Below are positions 44,601-59,600 of a DNA stretch of 64,000 bases, piece by piece. Below the pieces are notes generated by a model. It was given only the letters and a program-made list of their open reading frames with translations. It did no database searches and was not told the origin of the DNA. The position numbers and the translations under genes were made by a program. Source of the stretch: Oscarella lobularis (taxonomy: Eukaryota > Porifera > Homoscleromorpha > Homosclerophorida > Oscarellidae); the NCBI RefSeq assembly GCF_947507565.1, contig NC_089186.1, positions 1,240,001-1,304,000 on the forward strand, written 5' to 3'. Every line of letters starts with the position of its first letter. The first letter of the stretch is position 1.

Positions 44601-47600
44601 TATGTTTTGCCAAAGTCTTCTTGTCGTGTATCTAGAGGTGAATCTTGGTATACCCAGTTGTTCTGTTATAGACTGAAACTTTTCATAGGCAGTGATTCCT
44701 AGACAGGAAGATATTTTTATAACAAAGGCCGACAGCAGTGTTGGGGATTTTGTCGCGGTGCTAGAAAGCGAAATGAAATCGTTCTACGAATTCGAAAGAC
44801 TGGCGTCAAGTCCAGTCATTTCTGTCAAAATCGTAGCTCTCTGGAATATTATGGCTGCCATTGTCGAAAGAATTCCGATTTCATCCCTAAAATTATTTTC
44901 TATGCCATTTGTCGTTCAGCTTTTAGGACGAATGCACGATGACGTTTCTTGGCCATCTACTTTGGAAACGAGTGACGAAAGAAGCCTCTTAACAGATGAT
45001 CAAACCAAGTACAGAAACTGGCACTCAGACGTTTGTGCCTGGCTAGTCGAGCAGAAGTCTCGATTTCAGAAAGGAGAAATATCCTTTAGCGATGCAAAGT
45101 TATTCGAACACAAATACGATCAAATTAAGACTTTCTACAGCTGCTTCTCGAGCGCAGAGGTTATTCCTCCCAAGGATGACGTTAACGCAATGGCGTCCTC
45201 TTTTGTCTGTATGGCACGCGAGCTGGTAGAACTTCTCTACTTTCAAGATCAATATACGACCACCAAAGTGTAATTCAACTAGTAAATCATTTCTAATGCT
45301 GAATTAAAGTCTGTACGTTTTTGCAGGGTGAGTTTTGAGAACACTCTGGAATATTGGAAAGTGAAAATAGACCCAAATGTGAGAGACCTCCGGGAGAAAA
45401 ATTTGCTTAAAATTAACTGTTATGCCAAGTCATATCCCGAGCGAGGAAGTTTTAATTGTACGTATGCTGAAGCTTGCGAGGTCTTCAATGTAGTTAACAG
45501 TTGGCTGGCTCCTATTCGCGATCTACTGCCCATGCTGGGCTGCTTCACGGCAAACAACTCTGTGTTTTTCTTCTCGTATTTGGAGCGAGAGATGCGGCAG
45601 ATCAAAGACAATCCGCAGATGACGCGTAAATCGAGGAGCGAGGATTCCGACGAAGAGGACGAAGAGACTCACGATAGTTCTGCGGTACACCTAGTGGTAA
45701 GCCTAGGTTATGAGAATTTCATTTGATCAAAGCTAGCTTTCACGTGTTTAGACGTTCAAAAGAGCACTGGAAGGCGCAAAAGCCTCTTTGGAGCTTCTGC
45801 TAAATAACGAGGCACGCCACAGGAATGTATCAATACTTGGACAAGAACGTTTTCGAGGTGTCAGTGTTAAGGCGGAGCTTGAAAAACTTCTTCATTATAA
45901 AGAATTTTCGAAGTCTTGTGGTGGAAAGCTGGACGAAGTGCGACAAGGCATAGCGGACATGATTGGTGTGACGGATTATTCAAAGCTAATTCGTGTAAGT
46001 GAAAGTATAGTACCAAAGTTGAGAAAATGTTTTTAAGGTCAAGTTGCTAGGCTATGGACGAATTCTGCCATCAGTATAAAATGGTTTTTGTAGAAAATGA
46101 CAGGCGATTCTTAAATCTCAAGTCTGCGAATGGTATGTTATCTAAAAACCATTTTGAGAGTCCGGTCTTATTTTTTGCGTATCTCTAGATGTCGATTTGA
46201 AAGAGCTAACAACACGCGACTGCAGTGTTTTAAGAGAAAATTTGGACAGAATCTTGCTTAATACGCCGCACAATAGACTTCGTCTCTTCTTTGCGGTATC
46301 AATGCAGTCTTCACACGATTCAGCGCGAACAAAGCTTTCTCTGTATAGGTTTTGGAAAGCGATGAATTCTTTCATCTGATAAGAAATGGATCGTTCTTCT
46401 CAACGGACGGACGCGTTCGCTTTAAAGAGCAGGTGAACTTAATGCCATGCAGCATTAAGAAAATGTGTTATCTGCTCTGTAGGTCCAGCTAATAACAAAT
46501 CAACTTCAAAATGAAGAATACAACGAAGCGGTTCTAAATCATCTGCTAGTTGCGTTTGAATGCATTGCGCCTTTCACCGATCCAAAAGCGACGTTTGTCG
46601 ATCTTTTGAACAAGTTGAAAGAATCCGAAATATTCTCTTACAATAATTGGGCTAACGAGATTTGCACAGTCAACAATAATATGAATCTAGTCAAACTTTG
46701 GTTTGTCAAATCAGAGGTAACGTATATAGACTGTCGTATTGAACCCATTTAATCGAATTTTTCTGTGTGTAGGGTGACACTTTTGCAAACGTTATAACCG
46801 ACTTGGAAGCTATTATGAAAAACGGATTAATTACGTTCTATTTGGGCGAGGAAGAACTTGCATTTGGCGCAGGTGCCCACTTCTTGGAGCTAAGTTATTC
46901 TGTCAGAGAAGTTCGGACTGTAAGAAAAATCTCGAGTGAGTTTGGCAGCGAACTGCATAGTGGCGCTGTTTACAGCTCCTCAGTAACTTCAGAACCTAAT
47001 TGGCATGAGAAGTTTAAGACCAAACGTAACGAATTTACAACGCAGCTTTCAATTGATCAAACTGAGCAAGAAGTCACTCGCAAAATGAGTTCTGAAGAGC
47101 TTGAAGATTTCGTTCGCAGGCTAAGCTTTATGGAAAGTGACGAAAAGTCGGAGCATCAAGAAAAGATACGTACGTTCCAGGAGCAGTTTGCTTTCTTCCA
47201 AAAAATCTATGAAGTGTCAGTGATACTGTTCAAATTGGGTCACAAAGGTTTCCAAAAAACTTTGCAATACGAAGTGACCGAGCCCAATCTTGATAAAGTT
47301 CTTCATAATACAGAAGTTATGCTTAGCGATTGGCGGGAGCTCCTTGAAAGCTTTCGTACAAAGTATCCTCAGCTATTGCTTTTTGGTGTCCGAGCTGTCT
47401 TTATTGTGGCAAAGTCGCTGGGACCTACTCCTGTCTTAAGAGATTTAGTGCAGCTCTCAAGTAAAATATTTGACGCTAAAAGAGAGACTATACTGAGGCT
47501 AACACGAGTCATTCAAGCCATTCTTGAACGTCGTAGCTATATGCTACGTGAAACTGAGTCATCAATGGACACTGCTGCTGTTTTTCTAGAAAAGCTAAGA

Positions 47601-50600
47601 ACGGACAAGAGCCTTCGTGCATCGCCAATGAGAAGGACAGCTAAAAAAGATACAGTTGCACAGTGTGTCTACCTTGCTTTTGGATTTAGCCGAAAACAGC
47701 TTTTTGAACTAATTGTTAAATTGTACGATGGATTTCCAGAATCGTACGAATTACTTCGTTGCACGGAAGAAACGTTGAAAGAAGACCTGGATTTGTTTTT
47801 GCAAAGAGCCCGTGCGTTTCCGAGCAGAATTTTTACTTTAGTGGAGGTGAACAAGTTGAGGATTGAGTTGCAAGAAGACGTTCTGAGATTTCAGATGGAC
47901 AAGTCGTTGAAATCTAAAGTCAATGTATGCTACATTTTAACGGACAATGCAGTATTCCACGAAGCTCCTTGGATTCAAGTCTTTCGTTACAGAGAAGAAC
48001 CTTTGGCTCTAGTAGCGAAACAGGAAATGAAAACTAACTTTAAGGATTGGGTTCAGAAGTACAACAACCTCCGTGATCTTACGCTCGTTTATGGTGAAGC
48101 AGGAAACGGAAAGTCGCATTACATTCGAAAGAAGTTGAGCGAGATGTTCTGTGAAGAACAGGTCTGCGTCATTGCTGTTCACGAAGCATTCGCTCCACTG
48201 CACGCCATTGAAAAGCTTCAGAATCTCTACCGAGAGAGGCAATTGAAAGCTTGCATTTACTTCAACTTTACTATTGCTCCTCCGAAAGAGGCCAAAGATG
48301 ACATTAGCCAAGCCGAATTCAATCGTTATGAATCCTTGATGACGGAAATGTTCTGGTTCATGTTCTCGTTGATTTGCATGGGATTTGTCGAGGACACCGA
48401 AACGGGGAAATCGTTCCGTCTTTGCGGCGATTGCGCATGGCACATCTACATCGAAATTCCTTCAGGTCACAAAGGCAGTGAAATTGACCTTAGTTCGTTC
48501 CTCAGCCGTTTTCCGCTTTTCTATTACTTCGGAAATCCCTACGAAATATCATCAGAAGCACCTTTTGAAATTGACAGTAGTGTGCAACTGGTTTGCAAGT
48601 ATTTAAAAGCTTACGAAAACGGAAGCATCGACAAGTTAGCTAAGGCAAAGAAACGGTTTTTAAGAAAACTCCGACGGGCGAAAAGTGAAGAGATGGAAAT
48701 CGTCAAATTTTCTCTTGAAAAGGACCTTTGCGACGACGAGTGCCACGACTGGTTAGATAGGTACATGCCTGAGCACGCAAAGCAAAGAAAAGTGTCTCAG
48801 GTTTTGTTTGTGAAGTACATGGAAAGGCGATGTTGGGCTCTCGACGAGTCCTACTACTTCAATTTCAATCAGGGCTTGACTCAACTAAAGGGATCGGAAA
48901 CTGATACCAAGAAGCTTGGATCGACCCTTATGTCTGCTATGCTGGATGAAGTAGAGGCGATGTGCAAAACTGATATGAAATCTGGAGAAGACAATCTGGA
49001 GTTAATTATTTACGATTTTGAAGGCAAATCCGCCAGCTTTGACTTCCTTTGCCTACGTCCGGATAAACTCAATAAAGAAAAGCAGGACCGCCTGGAAAGG
49101 ATAGGAATTGAAGTTCGCAGTCTGGCCCAAATTAGCCAAAGAGAAGTACTTGATCAGTGCCTTTCTAAAGCACTCAGTTTGAAATTGCGAGAAAATAAGC
49201 GCCTGTCTCTTATTGACGAGCACAAATACGTGCTGACCCCTGACTACGCTGTAAAAATGCTAACTCTCAATGAACGAAGACGGTGTGGCGTTCCCGTAAT
49301 CATAGAAGGAGAAACCGGGGTAGGAAAAACGGCTCTAGTGCAGATGCTTTCGCGACTTTGGAATCAGTCCGTTTGCGAATCTAATGTAAAGGTTGCCGGT
49401 CAAATAGCTGACATTCTGCAGGACAAGGTGACAGAAAAGGGTGGCATGAGCCAGGAGTTGTCTGCTTTAGTGACGGTTTTAAGTGAGCTCAAAAAGATGG
49501 AGAGAAATCCGGAAGTTGTTTTGAATTTTGAAAAATCCGACGTCGCTGCAGTTTGCCGCGAATGCCCAAATGTTTCAGGTCTTTTAGCCGATCATCTGAA
49601 GGATTTCTCCGTTCACATACTATTAGATGACGATGCCAGTGACGCGAAAATGACAGCGTCTTTTGGGAAGATGATCGAAGAATTGAAACGCGGTTCTTCA
49701 AATACAGCAGATGTTTTTATGGCCATTTTCTGCTGTAAAATAAGATCTACCTTCTTCAAGCTCAGCGTCCACGCTGCACTTACGCCGGAGGACGTAAAGT
49801 CTTTCATGAAGGATAAAATTGCGTTGGCTCGACAGATACTGTCTCATCACAGTCCGGTGGAAGAATCTCTAAATGCTATTCCCTCTGTCGTCATATTTTT
49901 TGACGAAATCAACACGTCGTCGTGCATGGGCTTGTTCAAGGAAATTTTGATTGACGGAACTATGGAAGGAGACTATCTACCGCCGAATCTCTTTATTGCC
50001 GCCGCGAGCAATCCGCATCGCAGCAGTAGCGCGGTAATCAGAAGCAATTGGGAGGAAGAAGATTGGGTGCTGGGTAATTACTATGTTCGCCCACTTCCAC
50101 CCACTTTGGAGTTCCTTCGATGGGATTATGGGGCGCTTGAGCCCCACCAAGAAAATGCTTACATTGAACAGATTCTTTCTATGAAGCGCGACTCGGATTC
50201 GTTCTCGCTGGTCCGTGACGTTTTGACGGATCGTATTTCTGAAGCTCAGAATCTGATACGCGAGTTCGCCAAAGAGCAGCTTGAGAATAGTTTCTCTGAA
50301 TCCGAAGCAGCGATTCGAGCAAAAAGCTGCGTTAGCCAACGTGACATCCAGCGAGTATTTACTTTCTTTGACTTCTTCATGAAATATCCAAGTTTCTGTC
50401 CTGCCTCTTTTCAAGATCAAGATGCAGAGCACGCTCTATGGGTGTCACTTGGGATTGTTTATTATCTCAGACTTGACGCGAAATATCGCGAGCGATTTAG
50501 CAAACGGATGAACGAATGTTCCGCAGGCAGCATGAGTCCCGTCTTCCTATCAACGTTCGAGAAAGAAATTGACTTTTGTGTTTCTCGCATGAACTTGCCT

Positions 50601-53600
50601 AGTGGTGTGGCAAAAACCAGGGCCCTGAAGGAGAACTTATTTGCAATTGCTGTCTGCACCCTTTGCCGTGTTCCATTGATAATAGTTGGTGCGCCAGGCT
50701 CGTCAAAGACGCTATCCTTCAATTTGGCGGCAGCAAATTTGAAAGGAGCCGAATCGCCGAGCGAACTTTTTCGCTCGTTTCCGGCTCTTGATGTTCACCA
50801 TTACCAGTGCTCAAGACGTTCAACGTCTCGCGAAATTGAGAAAATTTTTCAAAGAGCAATAACCCGACAGAAGAATCACGAGAAGTCTCGCCTACCCGTG
50901 AATTGCGTTGTGTTCATGGATGAAGCCGGGCTTCCGGAAGAGAGTCACGAGTCTCTGAAAGCTTTGCACTATTACTTGGACAGTCCCGCAGTTTCGTTCG
51001 TTGCCATAACGAATAACGTTCTCGACGCGGCGAAGTCAAACCGCGCTGTGAATCTTTTTCGACCAAAAATGGATTTGGATGAATTACAGACTCTCGCCTC
51101 AGGATGTTTGGATGATCAAAGTTCACTAGCTCTTACTGTGAATAGATTTTGCGATCGGTACTTGAAGCTGATGGAAAAGGACGAGTTCAAGAATTTCTTT
51201 GGATTACGAGATTTTATTCATTTCATTCGCTATCTTCGCCGTCATCGTAATTCAGTCGTCGGCACAGAGCAAAGATCTATGTCTCAACTGGTTCTCAGGG
51301 CTCTCGAACGCAACTTCAACGGAATCCCCAAGTCTCTATTCATTGATCTGGCGAACAGCTTTTTGTCAGCATTAGACAGGCCTAAATCTCTGACAGAACT
51401 TGAAATGAGAAACGTCGCTCAAATTCTAAAGGATAGTTTGAATGATACTGTGGAGGCAAACCAAACACTCGGCGGTGAAGGCGGCGACGCCGAAGTACGA
51501 TACAAGTTGATCATTGACACAAGCGAAGACGACTCCATGACTCGCCTTCTCTTTCAACACGGCGTCTTGGAAAAAGGTCCTACCCGCGTCTTCTCTTGTA
51601 ACGATTTTCCGGGTGACAATGATCTGCAAAAAGTCCACGTTATCTCGTCCATAAGGCACGCTGCTTTGGAAGGTCGCACCGTGATTCTGAGTCAAACCGA
51701 CGACATAAATGAAAGCTTTTACGATTTGTTCAATCAGCGCTTTCGCAGAATCGCTGATCGTTACTATGCGAATATAGCAATTGGTTCCCATTCAAAGCCT
51801 TGCCGTGTTGATCCAAGTTTTCGCTGCATTGTTCACGTGCGACAGTCGGAGTTGGAGAACACTCCTCCGCCGTTTCTGAATCGTTTCGAAAAGTACCTTG
51901 TTTCGATTGAGGATTGGCTTGACGCTTCTGTTGCCTCGCTGCCTCCTGTTTTGAGGAAAGCTGTGCGATTGGCTCGCGATAAAGTGGTCACGTTTGAAAA
52001 TGCGCTAGGCCCAAAAAATTTGTACGGGTGGACAGATCAAACAGTCAATTCCTTGTTTTTGGAGATGCTACCGAAGTTAGGATCGCCGGAGGCGACAGAA
52101 CGACCACCTCCATTTGAAAAAGGCAGTGGTGAAGAGACGAAAGCCGAAGTAGACTATACGAACCACGACGAGGGCGAGCCGTATCAGGCGGATGCCGCTG
52201 CCTGGCAGAAAAAGGCACCTGTCGTGGTAGATCATCTCGAACGGTTCATTCGCGAAGCGTGCAAATTTTCAGTATCGTTATCTCTACGCACAGAAGCAGC
52301 GAGCATCTTGTCTCTGACATGCTCAGACACCTCTTCGGATATCGCTGCTACGAGAAAATTGCTAATGGACAATCCTCGTTTGATTTTCGATTGGCTCGCT
52401 GATTGTATTCAGAAGTCGAAAGATGACTCTGCTGCAGAAGAAAGGAGTGCTCCTATTTCTCTGCCCGAAGCGTTCTCGTTTTCGTGCTTAGTTCAGTGGA
52501 TGGTTCGTCACGTCTGCGTTCGTCTCTTGCAGATCTCTACCCCGGAAGCGATTATATTCAACTCGACGACGCTACCCAAAGTGTACATTGACCATTACTT
52601 ACAGCATCAGCATCATTTCTCGTTGCAGAATCTTGTTCACAGTACAGACATCTGCAATTCATCGTTCAAAACTGTGTGCTACACTCGAACAACTCCTCTC
52701 ATTCTCAGATGGTCAGACGATGCTGCGAGCGTGGAAATGTCTATGGACCACTCTAGCTCGTTGCTGGATTGCGTTGTTTGCAAGCTCGAGCACGTCTCTT
52801 CTCTGGATAATCTTCGTTTGCGGATAAAGGCTTATCTGGCTGGAAGCAGCCATCTGTTTCTAATGGTTGTTAACATGGATCAGTGCACTCGAAGGCAAAT
52901 CAACATTGCTCGAACATTGATTGAAGAAAATGGAGAGAAGATCGGGAAATCGTTTCTCCTGTTGCTTCATTTTCCAGCAAGTGTAGGAACTTTGCACTAT
53001 TGCTATCAATCTCTCTTTCTGCATAATTGGAATTACGTGTACTTAGAAAGAGTCTCGGAACTTGATGACGAAGATATAGTTGATGTCGAACAATGGATGA
53101 AATTTGCCTACAGTGACAAAAGCGATTTGGAAAAGTTTATTGATAACTTTACGAACTCTCTTTTTTCTATTTTGCCTCATGCAGTCCACTCATCTCTTTC
53201 AAGAGTGATACTGGGTGGTGGCAGTGGCAACGGCGAGGATTTAATTTTTAATCGGCCAATGAGTCTTCTTGAGAGGACTTCTCTTTTGGAGACCAAGATT
53301 CGCCAATTACCTGATTTCGCCAAAATTCTTTGCGAAAAATTTTCTGGTTATTGGACCAAATTGATGGTTTGTAAGTATCTGAAAAGGTCAGCTACGTCCG
53401 TGAAAAATAGCGACTCAGTTTTGACTGTCAGGCAAAAGCTAGAAAGTACGGTGAAAACGCTTCTGCACAGCTACTTTGCGTATACTCTGCACCAGCTAAA
53501 CAAAGGCTTTGTTATTGAGCTGCTTTTCCAACGTAATGTTGAACCTGTAGTAGAGGATCTTCTTCTAAATTTGCTGAAACTTCTTCCTCTTCCTGAATTA

Positions 53601-56600
53601 ACTGACATATTTGCTCGATGCTACTATAATGCCCAGCAGCCGAAAGAGCGCAAACCTTCAAAGTTTCCCTTCTTCGGCGACGTGTGTGAAGCTATAGATC
53701 ATAAAGTGGATGAGCTACTGGCAGAAGAACAAAAGCGTTTGTCTGATTTCAATTTTGGCGAGTCCAATCACAACGAAAAAATGAATAGGAATAAATTAAA
53801 AAGAGAAGTTGCTGAACGTCTTCATGCGTTTCTTTGTGAAGAGGCTGATGTCAAAGATAAAGACATTGTTCTGCCCTTAACTGCATTTCGAGCTCTGTGC
53901 TCAAATGAGTATCTGTGGAAGTGCTACTTTCTTGACTTTGCTCAGTCGAGGCTAAATTGCGAAGTCGACGAGTCTGACGGTTCTGAAGGCATTCTTTCGG
54001 ATTGGCTAGAGTGCACGGTTTCCAAGGAAAAGAGCATCTCGCGCTGTTGTGCAAATTTGCATGTATCTTTGAAAATGAAAGAGAAGGACATCGAACGAAC
54101 GTTTGCTGCTTTGCGATCATTAGAGACCGTTAGGCGTCTGCGCCGGCACTTTGCTGATCAACCGCAAGAGGTGATTTTGGCGTCATCAGCCGTTGTCAGT
54201 CCGGAAAAACCTATTGAGCTGACTCACGAGAACAGTGAAGAGCGTTTCTACGATTACATTATCTCTTCTTTGTTTGATATCTTGGAAAAGATTTGTACTG
54301 AAGCAAAAGGCACAGATTCAAAGTTATTTAGTGAATGGACTTCGGCGTATCAAATAATTGTACGTAGACAGACAGACCCAAGCGCTATATACCTAATTAA
54401 TTTTTTTAGTGTTCGTCTCTTCCAAGTCCGAAAAAGGCCTTTTCTCCCTCCAAAGAGTATCTAAGGAGGCTTCAGGTAGTTCACTGCACCTATCTTCTAG
54501 CGAAGCCTTTTAGCATCAAAACTGGATATGAAGCAGGATGCAACATGGCTAAGAAGTTACTCAGGGAAAAGGGATGCACAATTTCTTTTAAAACTGCTAT
54601 AAACTGCGGTTTGCAGAGCATTGCCGTAGCAGCTTCAGGCGAAAGCGGCGTAGATCTTTCTTGCTCTTTATCACTTTGCAAAGGACTTTTTGTTTCCGAT
54701 CTCTGTTTATTCTTCATGCCCTTTTTGGGCGAACTGGCTTTGACTTGCGATAAAGGCGAAAGCGACTGGGATGTTTTACTGACAGTAATCGACAGTCAGA
54801 CTCAGTGGATAAGCAAAGACGCCAAGACGGAGATCGAATATGGCACTTTATCTTTCAAAACGCTTCAAGTGTTACTTACTCAGGCTTTAGCTTTAAAAGA
54901 TGATACAATGCCGGAACCAAGAACAGGGTTTGGGCAGGTGAAAGATATAGGTTTGCCCTTGCATGAGATCAGTTACAGAATTTTGTTTTGACAGGTTCGA
55001 ACGGCCATTGGGAGTTACCTTTCCTCTAAAGTGCATCTCGGCTGTGACGGACCTTTTGTTCCCCTTTGCTACGAAGAGGTATAAGTGTGTTTAATTAATT
55101 GCACCTATGTTCGTCCTTCACGACTTTATACAGCACGCTGTCCGAAGTCCTTTATCAAGCCTCTACTTTCACTGCACCCTTTCACAGTTTAAGAAAACGT
55201 GGGCCAAAACAAATTTTTCTAGTATTTTCGAATCCTTGTGGCAAATGCGAGAGGTACAGTACTGACTGCTATTTGCATGTACGACTTGTGAAACGTTATT
55301 GTACAGGAGATCAGTAGACCTGGTTGCACTCCTTCTATTAAAAGAGTTTTGCAAATTGAGTACCAAGCTTTAGTTCAGGTGACAATTCTTAGGTTTGCAC
55401 AAGGTTTCGACAATTCTGACTTCATAAACGGGGTACGAAAAGTCATTGATTGATTAGCGTCAAAGCGTGGTTTCAATACGTATATATACCGCCTTCTAGG
55501 TGCTTCGTCGAGAGAATGAACAGACGGAATTGAGAGCTGTTTTTGAAGAACACAACTCTCATAAGCAATCATTTCTACATCATTTGTTTTTGACGTTTAA
55601 AAGCACAAGAAAGCTGAGTCAGCTTGTCAAATTGTTTACCAAAAAAATTGGAAACAAGTGCTCACCGTTTTCCTGGATGAATGAAATCAAAGAGTCTTTT
55701 TGTGTAATGTCATATTTTTATTCGTGATGTTCATGGATTTATTTATGCTGTCTCTCCAGGATTCTTTGACGGGAAGCATTTTTGCTTCACAGTCCAAGCA
55801 GGACACATTTCGTGATAGTTTGAAACAAACGCTTTTGCTACTTGCGGATTCCAATAAGACAGCAGACCACGTGAGAGCAATTGATGCACAGTGTCGGTTT
55901 GTGGGCATATGTTTCTATGATACATTTATGATGCTACTTGCACGCGTTTATTTAGGTCGGGGGTGACCGAAAATCCGGATGTAAAGAAGCCCTGGTTCAG
56001 AAGGACAGTACTTATTTGCTTTTTTGAAGCGCTGTTTGAGAGAAAAGTAGGTAGCTTTTCGTCACCTTTTGATAGGTTGACCTGAAGTACTTTCATAGGT
56101 CGATTGCTCAGACTTCGCAGAGGAGATGGCAAAAAGAAAAATTTTCCAGTTTCTGGAGTTTGAAGCGAAACAGCTCACGTTGATCGCTTGTTTTGCTGAT
56201 TCAAGCCGAATGATTCCAAAGAGAAAAGCAGCTTCCCTGTATAGTTCAGAAACAGGTATTTTCAAAAAGCAGCCGTCGCTCGTATTAAAAGTTTTGGTTT
56301 TTTTGCGTAAAGACTCGATTTGGAGCCTATTTGATTCTGAAGGTGATAGCAGGGATATTCAGTTCTTTTGGTTAGCTTGTCTTTTTAGATGCATCTGGGG
56401 TGGATCTGCAATACGCTTTGGCTCAATTGGCAGCAACTGCAGCAGGGCTTCCCAATGGCACGAGTCATCTTTGGACTTACGTCTTTTGTCCGGAGAACAT
56501 AGACGGATCTTACCTTATTGGAAACATGGTAATAGATATAGCTGTATAGAGCGCGTCTTTTGCTCATCGCGATTCAACCTCCATGTTTGCACTTAGCATC

Positions 56601-59600
56601 AAATGCCAGTAGCAGCGAAATCAGACGGTGTTTCTTTGGACTGCGGTTGCGGCTTTTCTGCCATGGATTTTCAAGGATCTCTAAATCTACATTCAAGATT
56701 CTTACTTCTTTGGATGAGTTTTGGCGCATTTGCCTTGTCTCTACTTACCCAGCCTCAAGCTGAGGAAGCAATCAAAGGTTACTATGCTTAGCTAATAATT
56801 AATTTAAAATTGCGTGGAATCACTTCGTCTAAATTGATCTGTCAGGGCTCATCATATGTGACGCAAGGCAGCCGGTGGGACAGTATTGTGCCAAGCAGGT
56901 GCAGCACATGTGGAGTCATCTGGCTCAGAGCTTGCATTTGCTTTACGAGGAGCTGGCTTTTTTCGTTTCGTCTTGCCTTGAGAAATTTCTTGAGGTTCTT
57001 TTCAAGTGTGTAAAGATGTTTTGTTAATTAAAGGTGATCTTTTTCAGCTTGCTATTCACTCTTCATCGGAGCTTTCCACCGCTCTCTTTTCCTCACGTCG
57101 TGACGTGCAACGCTACGAGAAGGCCTTTCACGAAGAGGTTTATCTGCCAGTTTTGAAAGACTTTCGGAAAGAAGTATATGAGTATTATATACGATAAAAA
57201 AGCAGCATCGAGAAAACAATCCTTTTTTCTTTTTTCAGAATGTTGAATCGCTTCTCTGGCGTCAGAGTCCTTTACTGTCAGCAACAAGGTCTGTAATCAG
57301 GAAAGAATTCCACTACTTGCGCTCAATAATTTTTTTCACAATTATAATTAGGAAGTTTAGTCGAGTCTATCCTTCTGATGCAACAATGGAGGAGTTCTTA
57401 TATTGCCTGGAAGATGTTAAAGCAGCTCATAGATCAGCAGGCGTTGAAGAGCTTGCAGTTCTATTTCGATTCTTTGCTGAAAAACAGCGCCTTCGCTTAG
57501 GCGGCTTGCTCCTACCACAACTGATTGAATTTTACAAGTGGCTGACCGAAGAAGTGTGTCACCTCGTAACGATTGAACAGGCCTCTTCAAAGCCCATTGC
57601 AAATCTTGTGACGGAACTTGCCGATAGCAAACTATATGCTAAGAAAAGAGCTCAACACATCAAGGAGCTTTTTGAAAACGTTCGAGGTAAAAAGTTCGCT
57701 CTTCTTAAATTTTTCTGACATTCTGTCTTGCCTGTTTTTGCAGACCAATATAACAAGTACGTGAAATTGGTTTGTGGAGACGATAGAGGAAGTCGCGAGG
57801 GCGTATGTCGGTTCTATGAAATTACAGAGACGAGTGTTCTTCAGAGCGACAGGAAAGGCGAAGGTCTCGATGCATTTTTTTCCGTTATTGAAGATCTGGT
57901 AACAGCTTTGTTATAGGCAAGTAGAAGAAATTTAGTGAATTGTGAATTTATAGGTCAAAAATCAGAACGAGTTTCTTGATCTTGCTTTCGATGCGAGTCG
58001 AAAAGGAATAGTTCCCAACTATTTATCCTCAGATCCAGTAACAATTCAACCTCTGGAAGTTTCGCTTCGTAACTGTTTGCTGGGTGATATGTCACCGTCA
58101 GAACTTGTCAAGTACGTGCATTTTAAGCAAACAAGAAGAGTCCTAATGGATAATTGATTCCTTAGAGCTCTATCAAATGGCGTCTGGGAAGTCGGTGCTG
58201 ACTTACTCAAGATTATCCAAAGCAACTATTCGTACGCTCCTGGAGTCGGAATAAGTGAGGACGTCGATGCAGCGTCTAGCTGTTCTGGACACCATACGTT
58301 TGACTTTCGTCGCATTCAGCTATTAGTCGTGGAAATTTTTATCGTTGGGAAGCCGAAGATCGCTAATCCAGTTTGCATTCGAAATACAGCTTGCTTTAAA
58401 AATAAGGTTGAGAAACTCAGATCAGACTCTGTCTTCGGGTATGTTTTTATACAGAATTGCACTCGCCTTGAATTCATTTCTGATTTTAGACAGGATTCAT
58501 GCACTCGAATGGCGTTTTACAAAGAGCAACTCCCAGAAGAGTTTTTGGTAATAAATTAGCATTTCTGCAGCGAACCTTTAATGTACCATATAATTCGTCG
58601 TTACAGGCACAACTTTCTCCTGACTTATTGAACGACGCCGAAATATTGTTTCACAATTTGAGCTACGAAAATCTCAACGCTGTTCTCAAATGTCTTCTGA
58701 CCGTTGCAGGAGATTTTTATCAGGTGAAGAGCTTATGCGTTTCTTACTTTTAAAAAGCTAATGGCCGTGAATCATCTATAGGGAAAGATAAAGGAAAGCA
58801 GTGAATACGAAGCGAAATGCAGAGAAGTAAAAGATTTCTCGCTAAAGAAGTTCTGGGAGTCGTCTTCCGAAAGAAAAGAACGCGCCAGTGATGCTGCCGT
58901 AGCCTCAAAGATTGGCTTGAGCCGGTAATTCTCTCGCACTCGCAGTTTTCTCTAAACGATAGTGTTTATTATATGGCTCGTTTCTCAGGCTCAGTGAAGA
59001 GCAAATCCGATGGCTACTGGAGGAGATACGAATGTTTCAGCTGTACGCGGTATTCGACTTTTTCTATCAAAAGCTGGAGAACAAAGACTACGAATATGCG
59101 CATCTTCCACTTACAGTGAAAGTTCACCTGGAACACGATGATCTCAAAGCGATAGTGGAAGCAATTGAAGGTTAGTATATGGTATTTGCTTCAGAGAGTG
59201 CATGCAATCTGGAGAGGATATTTGTAATATGTACAGTAGGTCAAACTGAACATCCTGAGCTTCTTCAACGTTTGAAAGAACTGGACCAGGCTTTTCACAA
59301 TCCTGAAGCCGTACAACACATGAGCCGAAATCCACAGGTAGAAGGATGCACGCAAAGGATGCACGCAAACTTACTGTAATTTGAATTCTGTCTTAGGAAA
59401 TGTTGAGGATTTATTTGAAACCTATTTACGAGAAAGACGACTTTATTCTCGCCCTGTTTTCTGACTCCGTTCGACTTGAACACTGCGTTGAAGTTCGAAC
59501 GTGCATTCGAAAGTAGGGGGATACTAATAAAATGACTAGGGAAAGTTTATTGTACGAATGTGATAGGGTTATAGCTAAGCTTCAAAAATCGGTTAAAAAG

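Noticed and set aside
46803-54464. Long antisense open frames (up to about 150 codons) inside the AAA+ exons
   Set aside because: They occur opposite strongly coding sequence, lack family features and are not conserved as frames between the two copies.
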